From Candidatus Paceibacterota bacterium (lineage in GTDB: Bacteria > Verrucomicrobiota > Verrucomicrobiia > Limisphaerales > UBA8199): DNA of 64,000 bases. The stretch lies in NCBI GenBank assembly GCA_035452965.1, contig DAOTCE010000007.1, positions 62,001 through 126,000 on the forward strand. Reading direction: 5' to 3'. Both the position numbers and the translations under genes were made by a program. Each line of letters opens with the position of its first letter. The first letter of the stretch is position 1. Under the pieces are notes generated by a model. That model had not been told where the DNA came from. It did not search any database and saw only the letters and a list, made by a program, of their open reading frames with translations. Positions 16,461 to 24,578 of the stretch are shown piece after piece.

Positions 16461-18487
16461 CTTTTGCCAATCCCCACATCCTCTGGCTGCTGCTGGCGCT
16501 CCCCCCTGCCCTGCTGGCCTTCTTTTGGTGGGCCGGGCGCAAGCGCCAGCAACTGCTCGCTCAGTTCATCCAGGCCCGCCTATTGCCCAGCCTGACCGTC
16601 GGCATCTCTGCTACGCGCCAGAGGATTCGCGTTGCCTGTCTAGTCCTGGCCGCCGCCTGCCTCATCCTCGCGCTGGCCCGCCCGCAATGGGGATTCCACT
16701 GGGAAGAAGTTAAGCAGCGTGGCCTGGACATCGTTGTGGCAATTGACACCTCGAAGAGCATGTTGGCGATGGACATCGCACCCAACCGCCTGGCCCGTGC
16801 CAAACTGGCCGCTCTGGACCTGATGCAACACGCCAAATCCGACCGCCTGGGTTTGGTCGCGTTCGCCGGCACCGCGTTTCTGCAGTGCCCCCTGACCATT
16901 GACGACTCGGCTTTCCGCCAAAGCGTTGAAGCGCTCGACGTGAACATCATACCCCAGGGCGGCACGGCCCTGGCCGAGGCAATTCAGTCCGCCCTGACCG
17001 CCTACAAAGAGGGCGACAACTATAAGGTCCTGGTGCTGCTCACCGACGGCGAAGACCAGGACTCCGGCGCGCTGGAGGCTGCCGAGAAAGCGGCCAAGGA
17101 GGGATTGCGCATCTTCACCATCGGCATTGGCACGGCTGACGGGGAGATTCTGCGCGTCAAGGATGCCAAGGGTGGCAGCGATTATGTCCGCGATGAGCAG
17201 GGCAACGTTGTGAAGTCGCACCTGAATGAGCGGCTGTTGCAGCAAATCGCCGGCGCAACCGAAGGAGGCTTCTACCTGCCGTTGCGCGGAGCCAAAGCCA
17301 TTGACACGCTCTACGACGAGGGCCTGGCCAAGCTGCCCAAGACTCAGCACCAGGAGAAACTCGTCCGCCGCTATCACGAGCGCTACCATTTACCCCTGGC
17401 GACGGCCATTGTGCTACTGCTCGTGGAAATGCTCTTCCCTGAGCGTAAACGCATGCGTACCACGAATTACACGAACGACACTAACCGGTCTCAAGAACCC
17501 CGCGCTGGGGAGCGATCAAATTCAACCGGGAGCCCGCCGGCTAAACCCCAAAGTCGCTCCCGGACTTCCAGCCTGCCGCACGCCGTCCCGCTTTTGTGTG
17601 TGTCGTGCGTTTCGTGGTTCCTCCTCTGGCCGGGGCAAGGGTTCGCTTCGCCCTCCACCGCGCTGAGGGAATACAAGGCCGGCAACTACGACCAGGCGCT
17701 CAAGGAGTATGAACGCCTGCTCAAGAAGAAAACTGATGACCCCCGCCTGCATTTCAACGCCGGTACCGCCGCTTACCGCAACCAGCAATACGACGAAGCC
17801 GCCAAGCAGTTCAACGCCACGCTCTCTTCACCGGACCTTAAGCTCCAGGGGCTGGCTTATTACAACGAGGGCAATTCCCTCTACCACCTCGGCGAACGCA
17901 ATCCCGACCCCAAGCAGCGCACGGAGGCCTGGGAGAAAGCCCTTCAAGGCTACCAAAGCAGCCTGAAGCTCAACCCGCAGGACCTGGATGCCAGGTTCAA
18001 CTACGAGTTTGTGAAGAAGAAGCTCGAAGAACTCAAGCAGGAGCAGCAACAGTCCCAAAAGGACAAGCAGGATAATCAAGACGACAATCAGGAGCAGAAC
18101 CCGCAACAGCAGCAGGACCAAAACCAACAGCAGGACCAGCAGAAACAACAAGATCAGCAACAACAGCAGGCTCAGCAAAACCAGAAGCAGGACTCCTCCG
18201 AACAACAGAAGTCGGCGGAGCAGAAAAAGGAGGAGGAGCAACAACAGGCCGCCCAGCAAACCCCGCCTGAGAAGCAGGACCAGCAGCAGGCGCAGCAGTC
18301 AGCCGGCCAGGACAAGGAGGATTCCGGCGAACAGGACCAGCAGTCCGCCGCCACTCAGTCGCTAGCTCAGATGACCCGGGCGCAAGCCGAGCAGTTGTTG
18401 GACGCGCAGAAGGAGGATGAGAAATTGCTCCAGCCCCAGCCCACCGGCAAGCCGCAGGATACCAGCCGACCGTTCAGGGATTGGTGA
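16457..18487 (+). CDS. BatB-BatC fusion: vWA membrane domain plus TPR/Gln-rich domain
   Basis: 676 residues from the GTG at 16457, which overlaps the upstream stop (GTGA) and has an ideal SD (GGAGG, 16444-16448, 8 nt away). Residues ~1-330: membrane helices LWLLLALPPALLAFFWW and ACLVLAAACLILALA, the vWA MIDAS motif DTSKSMLAMD, TDGEDQDSGA, and helix LATAIVLLLVEMLF, i.e. a BatB protein. Residues ~338-400 are encoded by an inverted-repeat element. Residues ~400-510 are TPRs (ALREYKAGNYDQALKEYERL, HFNAGTAAYRNQQYDEAAKQFN), i.e. BatC. The last ~130 residues are almost only Q, D, K, E. BatB and BatC are separate genes in most operons; here one frame covers both. Ends 9 bp before the convergent rplI. 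Confidence 0.88.
   Translation: MTFANPHILWLLLALPPALLAFFWWAGRKRQQLLAQFIQARLLPSLTVGISATRQRIRVACLVLAAACLILALARPQWGFHWEEVKQRGLDIVVAIDTSKSMLAMDIAPNRLARAKLAALDLMQHAKSDRLGLVAFAGTAFLQCPLTIDDSAFRQSVEALDVNIIPQGGTALAEAIQSALTAYKEGDNYKVLVLLTDGEDQDSGALEAAEKAAKEGLRIFTIGIGTADGEILRVKDAKGGSDYVRDEQGNVVKSHLNERLLQQIAGATEGGFYLPLRGAKAIDTLYDEGLAKLPKTQHQEKLVRRYHERYHLPLATAIVLLLVEMLFPERKRMRTTNYTNDTNRSQEPRAGERSNSTGSPPAKPQSRSRTSSLPHAVPLLCVSCVSWFLLWPGQGFASPSTALREYKAGNYDQALKEYERLLKKKTDDPRLHFNAGTAAYRNQQYDEAAKQFNATLSSPDLKLQGLAYYNEGNSLYHLGERNPDPKQRTEAWEKALQGYQSSLKLNPQDLDARFNYEFVKKKLEELKQEQQQSQKDKQDNQDDNQEQNPQQQQDQNQQQDQQKQQDQQQQQAQQNQKQDSSEQQKSAEQKKEEEQQQAAQQTPPEKQDQQQAQQSAGQDKEDSGEQDQQSAATQSLAQMTRAQAEQLLDAQKEDEKLLQPQPTGKPQDTSRPFRDW
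17459..17618. mobile_element. MITE-like inverted-repeat element read in frame inside the BatB-BatC gene
   Basis: The left end ACCACGAATTACACGAAC... and right end ...GTGCGTTTCGTGGT are imperfect inverted repeats: ACCACGAA plus ACG-ACGACAC in both, with a 4-nt indel. About 160 bp in total. The translated ends read TTNYTND on the left and CVSCVSWF on the right, and the right end supplies the hydrophobic segment in front of the TPR part. No transposase. I infer insertion at the former gene boundary; a search for other copies would decide. Confidence 0.5.
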
Positions 18488-18496
18488 GGCCGAGCC

Positions 18497-19198
18497 CTAG
18501 TCCGCCTTGGATGGCTTCGATTCCTTTTCCGCGGCGCGAGCCTTTTCAGGCTTGGGCGCACGCTCGGCCCGCGGAGGGCGGTCCGGCCGGGAGCCATGAG
18601 TCCTCTTGTCGCCCGCATCGGCTTTGGCGGGGGCGCCTCCGGTCCTTCCGTGAGCAGGATCGTAACGACGGCCACGCTTCTCGGTCCTGGACTCTTCTTT
18701 CTTTGCTTCCGCAGCCGGGGCGGCGACTGGCTCTGGTGGCGGCGTGGTGCTCTCGACCCGGACTTTGAGCTTGCCAGTAACGTCATGGTGAAGCCGAAGT
18801 TCAACTTCGTGGTCGCCCAAAGTGCGGATAGGTGTTTCGAGATGGATCTTCTTCTTGTCCAGTGAGACGTCGAATTGGGTCTTGAGCTGGTCAGCGATCA
18901 TGCCCGAGGTTACCGTGCCGAACATCTTGCCGTCCTCGCCCGTCTTGACCGTGAGCAGGCAGATGAGCTTGGCGAGGCTCTTCGCCAGCTCGTTCATGGT
19001 GTTGAATTCGTGGGCTTCGCGATCGGCACGCCGCTGGCGGAGGACCTCCAGCCGGCGCTTGTTGACTCCGGTCAGCGGAATTGCCAGACCCTGCGGGAAC
19101 AAGAAATTGCGCGCGTAGCCAGCGGCGACTTTGACCTGGTCGGACTCGGCGCCCAGACCAACGATGTTATGAGTGAGGATGACTTCAGTTTTAGCCAT
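18497..19198 (-). CDS. rplI: 50S ribosomal protein L9 with long charged C-terminal tail
   Basis: 233 residues; L9 is normally about 150. The N-terminal rRNA-binding domain has the L9 signature VGLGAESDQVKVAAGYARNF. The C-domain runs to about residue 150 (ETPIRTLGDHEVELRLHHDV). The extra ~80 residues are a disordered tail of K, R, E, A, P and G (EKRGRRYDPAHGRTGG, PEKARAAEKESKPSKAD). It is the last gene of the prs-rplY-pth-rpsF-ssb-rplI unit, 60 bp after ssb. The usual neighbour rpsR (S18) is absent between ssb and rplI. It converges with the Bat operon, stops 9 bp apart. Confidence 0.95.
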   Translation of the reverse strand: MAKTEVILTHNIVGLGAESDQVKVAAGYARNFLFPQGLAIPLTGVNKRRLEVLRQRRADREAHEFNTMNELAKSLAKLICLLTVKTGEDGKMFGTVTSGMIADQLKTQFDVSLDKKKIHLETPIRTLGDHEVELRLHHDVTGKLKVRVESTTPPPEPVAAPAAEAKKEESRTEKRGRRYDPAHGRTGGAPAKADAGDKRTHGSRPDRPPRAERAPKPEKARAAEKESKPSKAD

Positions 19199-19208
19199 GT
19201 GTGAAAGA

Positions 19209-19229
19209 ATTGCGTGTTGCGTGTTACGT
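19209..19229. repeat. 7-bp-period microrepeat in the ssb-rplI spacer
   Basis: Units ATTGCGT, GTTGCGT, GTTACGT on the + strand. They occupy the place where rpsR would normally be found. The shared 12-mer GCGTGTTGCGTG also occurs at 2738-2749 and 14827-14838. Confidence 0.55.
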
Positions 19230-19258
19230 GGGGGCGAATGAGCCTTCCACCGCCGATC

Positions 19259-19696
19259 CTAGAATGGAACGTCGTCTTCTTCGGGCGCGGCGGATTCGGG
19301 CTCGGCTGCGGCAGCTGGGGCAGACGCCGGACGGGTGGCGGTCGGCGCGGCGTTGTCGGAGCCCCTTGAGTCAATGAAGGTGAATCCCTCCAATACGACT
19401 TTGAGTTTGCTTTGCTTCTGGTGCGTGGTCTTGTCTTCCCATGTGTCCAGTTTGAGGCGGCCTTCCACCAGCAGGGGTCGGCCTTTCTTCATGTATTGAG
19501 CGATGATCTCGGCTTGGCGCGCCCAAGCGTCCACATCAATAAAGCTCACCTCTTCCTTGGATTCGCCGGTTTCGCTCTTCCATGTTCGGTTAACGGCAAG
19601 AGTAAGTCGGGCGACCGCCGTTCCCTTGGGCGTGTAACGGAGTTCGGGGTCGCGAGTCAGGTTGCCTGCTATAATCACTTTGTTGAATCCAGTCAT
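19259..19696 (-). CDS. ssb: single-stranded DNA-binding protein
   Basis: 145 residues. OB-fold signature FNKVIIAGNLTRDPELRYTPKGTAVARLTLAVNR and FIDVDAWARQAEIIAQYMKKGRPLLVEGRL. After a short flexible linker the C-terminus ends in the acidic tip EEDDVPF, the protein-docking tail of bacterial SSB. It binds ssDNA in replication and repair. It starts 14 bp after rpsF in the classical rpsF-ssb arrangement and is co-transcribed with the ribosomal genes around it. Confidence 0.96.
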   Translation of the reverse strand: MTGFNKVIIAGNLTRDPELRYTPKGTAVARLTLAVNRTWKSETGESKEEVSFIDVDAWARQAEIIAQYMKKGRPLLVEGRLKLDTWEDKTTHQKQSKLKVVLEGFTFIDSRGSDNAAPTATRPASAPAAAAEPESAAPEEDDVPF

Positions 19697-19710
19697 AGTG
19701 AGCCTTTCTC

Positions 19711-20031
19711 CTAGACGGTGGCTGTTGCTGCTGCCGGTTTCGGTGCCGCGGCCTCGGTGAACAGCACCCGGAAAACGTCCTCGCTCATGGTGAACCGACG
19801 CTTCAACTGATCCAGAATCGTTGGCTGGCCCTCAAAGATCACGTTGACGTAGAAACCGGCGCTGTGACGCTTGTTGGCGACGCGAGCAAAGCTCTTCTTG
19901 TCCATCTTCTGCACGGTTTCCACCTTGCCGCCCAGCGAGGTGATCTCGGCGGAGATCTTGTCAATGGCATCTTTGATGCCTTCTTCTCTTCCTGCCGTAT
20001 CAAGTATGAACAGGCCTTCGTATCGTTTCAC
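19711..20031 (-). CDS. rpsF: 30S ribosomal protein S6
   Basis: 106 residues. S6 features: KRYEGLFILD at the start, a ferredoxin-like fold, RRFTMSEDVFRVLF near the end, then a short Ala/Pro/Lys tail. The start codon is GTG and overlaps the pth stop as GTGA (20028-20031), so translation is coupled to pth. S6 binds 16S rRNA together with S18, whose gene is not in the cluster. Confidence 0.95.
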   Translation of the reverse strand: MKRYEGLFILDTAGREEGIKDAIDKISAEITSLGGKVETVQKMDKKSFARVANKRHSAGFYVNVIFEGQPTILDQLKRRFTMSEDVFRVLFTEAAAPKPAAATATV

Positions 20032-20636
20032 TGCTCTTCTCTTTCGTTTGCGGAGCCGGTTACGACTCCGTTAAATTGACTCATTGCTTTCTGTATTCCG
20101 GCGTCCAGCCAGGTTTCGGCCTGATCGGATGCCACGCCCACGACTCTATCTGCCAACGCCGCTTCCGTCGAACTAAATCGCCCCAGCACGTGGCCGGCTA
20201 TTTCGCGCGCGCCGCTCTGCCGGCCAATTCCTATTCGCAGCCGGGCGTATTCGCAAGTGCCCACGTGCCGCTCGATGGATTCCAGCCCATGATGGCCGCC
20301 GCTGCCGCCGCCCGGCCGCATCCGGATTTCGCCCAGCGGCAAGTCCGCATCGTCCACCACTACCAGCAATCGCTTCGCCGGCACCTGGTAAAACGCCATA
20401 ACCATCCCAACCGCCTCACCGCTCGAGTTCATGTACGTCTGCGGCTCGCAAAGCAGCGCGCGGCGGTTGGCCCGCTGCGCGGCAGCCAGCCGGGCATTGA
20501 ACTTCTTCTCATAAGCCCAAACCGCGCGCCATCGTTCCGCCAGCCGTTGGACGGTGAGGAAACCCGCGTTGTGCCGGGTCCGCGCATACTCCGCGCCGGG
20601 ATTGCCCAGACCCACGATGAGATACAGGTTCTCCAT
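20028..20636 (-). CDS. pth: peptidyl-tRNA hydrolase
   Basis: 202 residues. It releases peptides from peptidyl-tRNA that dropped off the ribosome. Signatures: LIVGLGNPGAEYARTRHNAGF with the catalytic His, YMNSSGEAVG and VVDDADLPLGEIRMRPGGGSGGHHGLESI. Lies 48 bp after rplY and overlaps rpsF. The rplY-pth order is common in bacteria. Confidence 0.96.
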   Translation of the reverse strand: MENLYLIVGLGNPGAEYARTRHNAGFLTVQRLAERWRAVWAYEKKFNARLAAAQRANRRALLCEPQTYMNSSGEAVGMVMAFYQVPAKRLLVVVDDADLPLGEIRMRPGGGSGGHHGLESIERHVGTCEYARLRIGIGRQSGAREIAGHVLGRFSSTEAALADRVVGVASDQAETWLDAGIQKAMSQFNGVVTGSANEREEQ

Positions 20637-20684
20637 CCGGGGCGCTGGTCTGGCAGCCCGGTCGAGCCCGGGCCGCCACCCAAG

Positions 20685-21500
20685 TTACTTCTTCTTCCCT
20701 GCTGCGGGCGCAGCCTTCTTTTCGGCTCCGGCTGGGGCTGCTTTCTCGGCGCCCGGGGCGACCTTCTCCGCACCCTTGGCTGGAGCCTTTTCGGCCCCCT
20801 TGACGGCACCTTTCTCCGCGCCCTTGGCCGGCGGAGCGCCCTCTTCGCCCTCTTCCTTCTTCTCTTTGATCATCTCGACCTCGCCCGGCACAGCTTCCGC
20901 TGCCGCTGCCGCTTCGGCCGCTTCCTCCTCCTCCGTGCGCGGCGCGGAGACGGCAATGACGGAAATGTGCTTGTCTCCGAGGATCTCGCAGCCCGCAGGC
21001 GCGGAAATGTCACCCAAGTGTATGGCCTGCCCGATCTTGAGATGGCTCACGTCCACCAAAATCTGCTCCGGCAAATCCTTCGGCAGGCCGCGCACCCGAA
21101 TATTGAAGAGCACGTGTTCGAGCACGCCGCCTTCCGTCTTCACGCCTTCGGATTCGCCAACTGCCTCTACCGGCACCTGAATGGTCACTCTCTCGTTTTC
21201 GGCCACCTCATGAAAATCAACATGCAGCACCTTGCCGGTGAGGGGATGGTGCTGGACTTCCTGCACCAGCGCCAGGCGCTTGGGCCGGGCGTCGTCCTTG
21301 ACGGCCAGGTCCACGAGCAGGTTCTCGGACACCGAATGGTGGATGAGGTCTTCCATTTCCTTGGCGCTGACCTCGAGGTTCTGCGTTTGGGCATGCCGCC
21401 CATAAATGACGGCCGGAATGCGGCCGCCCGCGCGGAGGGCTTTGGCCCCGGCGCGCCTCCCCAGGACTCGGGGAGCGGCTTTGAGTGCTACTGATTTCAT
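20685..21500 (-). CDS. rplY: 50S ribosomal protein L25 (CTC/general stress type) with KGAEK-repeat tail
   Basis: 271 residues. The N-terminal 5S rRNA-binding L25 domain has RRAGAKALRAGGRIPAVIYG and HHPLTGKVLHVDFHEV. The C-terminal TL5/CTC beta domain runs to about residue 190 (VRGLPKDLPEQILVDVSHLKIGQ). The remaining ~80 residues are low complexity, first Glu/Ala-rich (EEEEAAEAAAAAEA), then repeats of KGAEK/GAEKAAP ending KKK. Such a tail is longer than in most L25/CTC proteins and resembles that of L9 in the same operon. Starts 25 bp after prs. Confidence 0.94.
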   Translation of the reverse strand: MKSVALKAAPRVLGRRAGAKALRAGGRIPAVIYGRHAQTQNLEVSAKEMEDLIHHSVSENLLVDLAVKDDARPKRLALVQEVQHHPLTGKVLHVDFHEVAENERVTIQVPVEAVGESEGVKTEGGVLEHVLFNIRVRGLPKDLPEQILVDVSHLKIGQAIHLGDISAPAGCEILGDKHISVIAVSAPRTEEEEAAEAAAAAEAVPGEVEMIKEKKEEGEEGAPPAKGAEKGAVKGAEKAPAKGAEKVAPGAEKAAPAGAEKKAAPAAGKKK

Positions 21501-21525
21501 TGTCTAGTTTCTATTAACAGCGGCG

Positions 21526-22470
21526 TTAGCTCGTGCGCCCGCCTCTAAATTCAAACAGCGAAGTGACCGACGAATTGCTATGGATCCGCTTGATGGCTTC
21601 GCCCAAAAGCCCCGCCACCGACAGCGTCACGATCTTTACGCCGCTGATGACAGGGCGCAGGACAGTATCAGTTGTCACCAATTCGTCAATAGGCGATTTG
21701 CGCAATCTTTCAACCCCCATCTTGTTGAGGATGGCATGGGAAACGCAGGCCAAGATTTTCCTGGCGCCCTTGTGCTTCAGCAGTTCGGCCGCCTTGACCA
21801 GAGTGCCCGCCGTCTCGGTCAAATCGTCCACCAGCAAGGCATCCTTGCCACGAATCTCGCCGATAACAGCCATAGACTCGACCTCGCTGGCACTCTTGCG
21901 CCGTTTGGCCACAATCGCCAGGCTCGCTTCCAGCACCTGCGAATACGCATAGGCCATCTTCAGCCCGCCCACATCCGGGCTCACCACGACCAGGTCGCGC
22001 AGCTTCTTGGTCTTCAGGTACTCATACATCACCGGCGCCGCATACAGATGATCCACCGGAATGTCAAAGAACCCCTGGATCTGCTGGGCATGGAGGTCCA
22101 TGGCCAGGATTCGATTAGCGCCTGCGGCCACCAGCAGGTTGGCCACTAGCTTGGCCGTAATCGGCACCCGCGGCTGGTCCTTGCGGTCCTGCCGGGCGTA
22201 CCCGTAAAACGGCAGCACTGCGGTGATCCGCGCCGCGCTCGCCCGTCGCAACGCATCAATCATGATGAACATTTCCATCAAATGATGGTTCGTCGGCGGA
22301 CTGGTGGACTGGACTACGAAGACATCTTCCCCGCGAACATTCTCCTCGACCTTCACGAACGTCTCCCCGTCCGGGAACGGTTTGATGGTGGATTGGCCCA
22401 GCCCAATTCCAATATATGCGCAAATGGACTCGGCCAATGGTGGATTCGAACTGCCGCTGAAAATCTTCAC
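21526..22470 (-). CDS. prs: ribose-phosphate pyrophosphokinase (PRPP synthetase)
   Basis: 314 residues, standard length. It makes PRPP from ribose-5-phosphate and ATP for nucleotide, His and Trp synthesis. Signatures: FPDGETFVKV, ALRRASAARITAVLPFYGYARQDRK, DLHAQQIQGFF, and the PRPP-binding loop LLVDDLTETAGT. The start codon is GTG at 22470. It is the first gene of a six-gene unit with ribosomal genes. A hairpin followed by a T-rich tract lies only 20 nt before the start (22491-22516), which suggests control by early termination or isolation from upstream transcription. Confidence 0.95.
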   Translation of the reverse strand: MKIFSGSSNPPLAESICAYIGIGLGQSTIKPFPDGETFVKVEENVRGEDVFVVQSTSPPTNHHLMEMFIMIDALRRASAARITAVLPFYGYARQDRKDQPRVPITAKLVANLLVAAGANRILAMDLHAQQIQGFFDIPVDHLYAAPVMYEYLKTKKLRDLVVVSPDVGGLKMAYAYSQVLEASLAIVAKRRKSASEVESMAVIGEIRGKDALLVDDLTETAGTLVKAAELLKHKGARKILACVSHAILNKMGVERLRKSPIDELVTTDTVLRPVISGVKIVTLSVAGLLGEAIKRIHSNSSVTSLFEFRGGRTS

Positions 22471-22490
22471 AAATCGCCTGTTCTATGGTT

Positions 22491-22516
22491 AAAACAAAAA
22501 ACCACCGCACCGGTGG
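22491..22516 (-). terminator. intrinsic terminator / possible attenuator in the prs leader
   Basis: On the minus strand CCACCG-GTG-CGGTGG (6-bp perfect stem, 3-nt loop, 22502-22516) is followed directly by TTTTTTGTTTT (22491-22501). This is the best Rho-independent terminator in the window. It ends 20 nt before the prs GTG, so it either stops read-through from upstream or attenuates prs itself. A weak promoter could precede it (TTGCGC-N16-TAAAGT). Confidence 0.7.
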
Positions 22517-22613
22517 CTAAAAAGCAGGCCAAACTTTACCAGCCCGCTGGCGCGGCGCAAGCGGAATCCGCGCACACGCACAGACGCGGAGCCTCAGCGC
22601 CAGACAAACGCAA

Positions 22614-22990
22614 GCTTCATCACGGATTCCCGGGAAGTGCCAACAGTGGTTTTCACCCGCACAGCCCGGATGGTTGAGGCACACGGATCTTAAGGGTAAC
22701 ATTGCGAACAGGCCAGAGCCGGATGGGCCCACGCAACCTCTAATCTGCGCACTGTCCATATTTTGGACAGTGGGGCTGCCTGCCTGACTTCCTCGGTCCC
22801 CGATGACACTGGCACCTCCGGCTTGGGGTTACGGTGGCGGCAGGGTGATGCTACGGTGTGTATCCCATGGGGAGCGCTCCCCATGGGATACACACCGTAG
22901 CCGGACCGCATTAGCATGCCATCCACAAGCCAGAACCAGCGTGCGACCACTGCAACGGCGCCATCGCCCGTCCATCGGGGGCGCTGGAGG
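22614..22990 (-). repeat. dispersed palindromic intergenic element, copy B
   Basis: Perfect 52-nt palindrome at 22850-22901 (26-bp arms; arm core GTGTGTATCCCATGGGGAGC). In element orientation (minus strand) it is followed 83 nt later by CACTGTCC-AAAATAT-GGACAGTG (22750-22772). Homology to copy C continues on both sides, including CATCACGGAT..CCGGGAAGTG at the far end (22618 on). It lies between mnmA and prs, downstream of mnmA. An open frame of 112 codons on the minus strand covers it but is an accident of the repeat. Confidence 0.85.
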
Positions 22991-23313
22991 TTAGAAAAGG
23001 GGAGCGCCAGACGACGAATCGCCATCAAGGTTCACCGGAATTTCTCGAAGAACCGAATCTGATTGGCCCATGGTCGCGGCCAAATAGAACGAACAGATCG
23101 TCGCTGCCGTGTACAGAACGGCGTTCACAAACGAGCCCAGTACCCTCCGCTCCGCGAAGGGGGGCAAACCGTTGACCAAAGATAGGTGTGGAAACACGGA
23201 CACCAAGATGCTAAACCCATGGTGTCATTTTGCCGTGAGGCAACGCGTGGGAAGCCGAGCGTCACCAGCACGTGGCTCGCATCCGCCCTGTCACTCGCTG
23301 CCCAACATGACTA
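22991..23313. other. intergenic remainder between repeat copy B and mnmA
   Basis: Non-repeat part of the 843-bp gap between prs and mnmA. A 71-codon minus-strand frame (22991-23206) contains a hydrophobic stretch FVNAVLYTAATICSFYLAATMG, but has no visible SD and no family I recognise. I do not call it a gene. Confidence 0.4.
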
Positions 23314-24432
23314 TCAGCTAAGGGTAATCCAGCCGCCGCCCAGCACGAGATCGTCCTGGTAGAACACCGCCGCCTGACCGGGCGTGATGGCGCGCTGGGG
23401 AACGTGCAGCTTCACTTTGACCGATCCACCGGCCAACGGAGTGACCGTGCAAGGGGCGCCGGGGTGGTTGTAGCGAATCTTGACAGCCGCCTCGAAAGTG
23501 GCGGGCGGAGCGTCGAAAGGGATCCAGTTGCACCTCGCCGCAACGAATTCATCTCCTACGAGGGCTGCATCGTCGCCCACGATGACCCTGTTGCGCCTGG
23601 CATCCAGCTCAATCACGTAAAGCGGCGTGCGAGAGGAAATGCCAAGGCCGCGGCGCTGTCCAATCGTGTAGAACTCGATACCGTCATGCTGGCCAAGCAC
23701 CTGGCCCTGGAGATTTACAATCTCACCGCGGTGCTTCTGGACGAGCTTGGCCTGCTGGAGAAACTTGCCGTAATCGTTGTCCGGCACAAAACAGATTTCC
23801 ATGCTCTCTTCCTTGTCGGCGGTCCGGAAGCCGCGACCCCGGGCCAAGGCTCGGGTCTCGGTCTTGGTCCTGTCGCCAAGCGGGAAAAGGGCACGGGCCA
23901 GTTGGTCCTGCCTAAGCGAGAAGAGAAAGTAGCTCTGGTCCTTGCGCAAATCGCGTCCCCGCTTCAGCAGGGTGCGGGAGCCGTCCGGGCTCTTCTCAAG
24001 CCGCGCAAAGTGGCCGGTGGCGACGTATTGGGCTCCAAGCTGCTCGGCCCGCTGGATCAGCCGGCCGAACTTCAGGTGCTGGTTGCACACCACGCAGGGA
24101 TTAGGCGTCCGGCCGGCCCTATACTCCTCCGCGAAGTATTGAACGACCCGGCGCTGGAATTCGGCCGATTCGTCCATCGGGTAATACGGGATGCCCAGCT
24201 TGTGGCAGACCGCCCGGGCGTCCGCGATGGCCTGGGGGCCGCAGCACTTGTCCTCCGCGAGCAGCAGGCAATCGTACGACCATAGTTTGAGGGTCACCCC
24301 GACCACGTCGTAGCCCTCTTCAAGCAAGAGGGCGGCGGTGGCGGAGGAGTCCACCCCGCCACTCAGCCCCACGACAACGCGTGTTTTCTTCTGCGCGGTC
24401 ACAAGCGCGTTAACATACGTGCGCCCTGGCAC
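23314..24432 (-). CDS. mnmA: tRNA-specific 2-thiouridylase MnmA
   Basis: 372 residues. It installs the 2-thio group on the wobble uridine of tRNA-Lys/Glu/Gln. The PP-loop ATP site SGGVDSSATAALLLEEGYDV lies near the N-terminus. The two catalytic cysteines are in TPNPCVVCNQHLKF and SMEICFVPDNDYG, with GHFARL and GQRRGLGI also present. A GTG at 24402 (VTAQKKTR) is an alternative start. Its 3' side faces repeat copy B; its 5' side is divergent to the large M23 gene across 146 bp. Confidence 0.95.
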   Translation of the reverse strand: MPGRTYVNALVTAQKKTRVVVGLSGGVDSSATAALLLEEGYDVVGVTLKLWSYDCLLLAEDKCCGPQAIADARAVCHKLGIPYYPMDESAEFQRRVVQYFAEEYRAGRTPNPCVVCNQHLKFGRLIQRAEQLGAQYVATGHFARLEKSPDGSRTLLKRGRDLRKDQSYFLFSLRQDQLARALFPLGDRTKTETRALARGRGFRTADKEESMEICFVPDNDYGKFLQQAKLVQKHRGEIVNLQGQVLGQHDGIEFYTIGQRRGLGISSRTPLYVIELDARRNRVIVGDDAALVGDEFVAARCNWIPFDAPPATFEAAVKIRYNHPGAPCTVTPLAGGSVKVKLHVPQRAITPGQAAVFYQDDLVLGGGWITLS

Positions 24433-24578
24433 CCTGTAAATGGCGCCGCAGACGCGTCGGGCTGGCAGATCGACTCGCCTCGGTTATCGCCTTGCCTCCT
24501 GGCTGGCTCCCGGCATGATGACATTCCTAGATGTTTGTTCGGCGTATCCAGAGTCGTGCGTTTAAGTGTCACCTGATT

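Noticed and set aside
20076..21494. 472-codon open frame on the + strand
   Set aside because: Antisense to pth and rplY, both clearly real; low-complexity composition mirrors the L25 tail.
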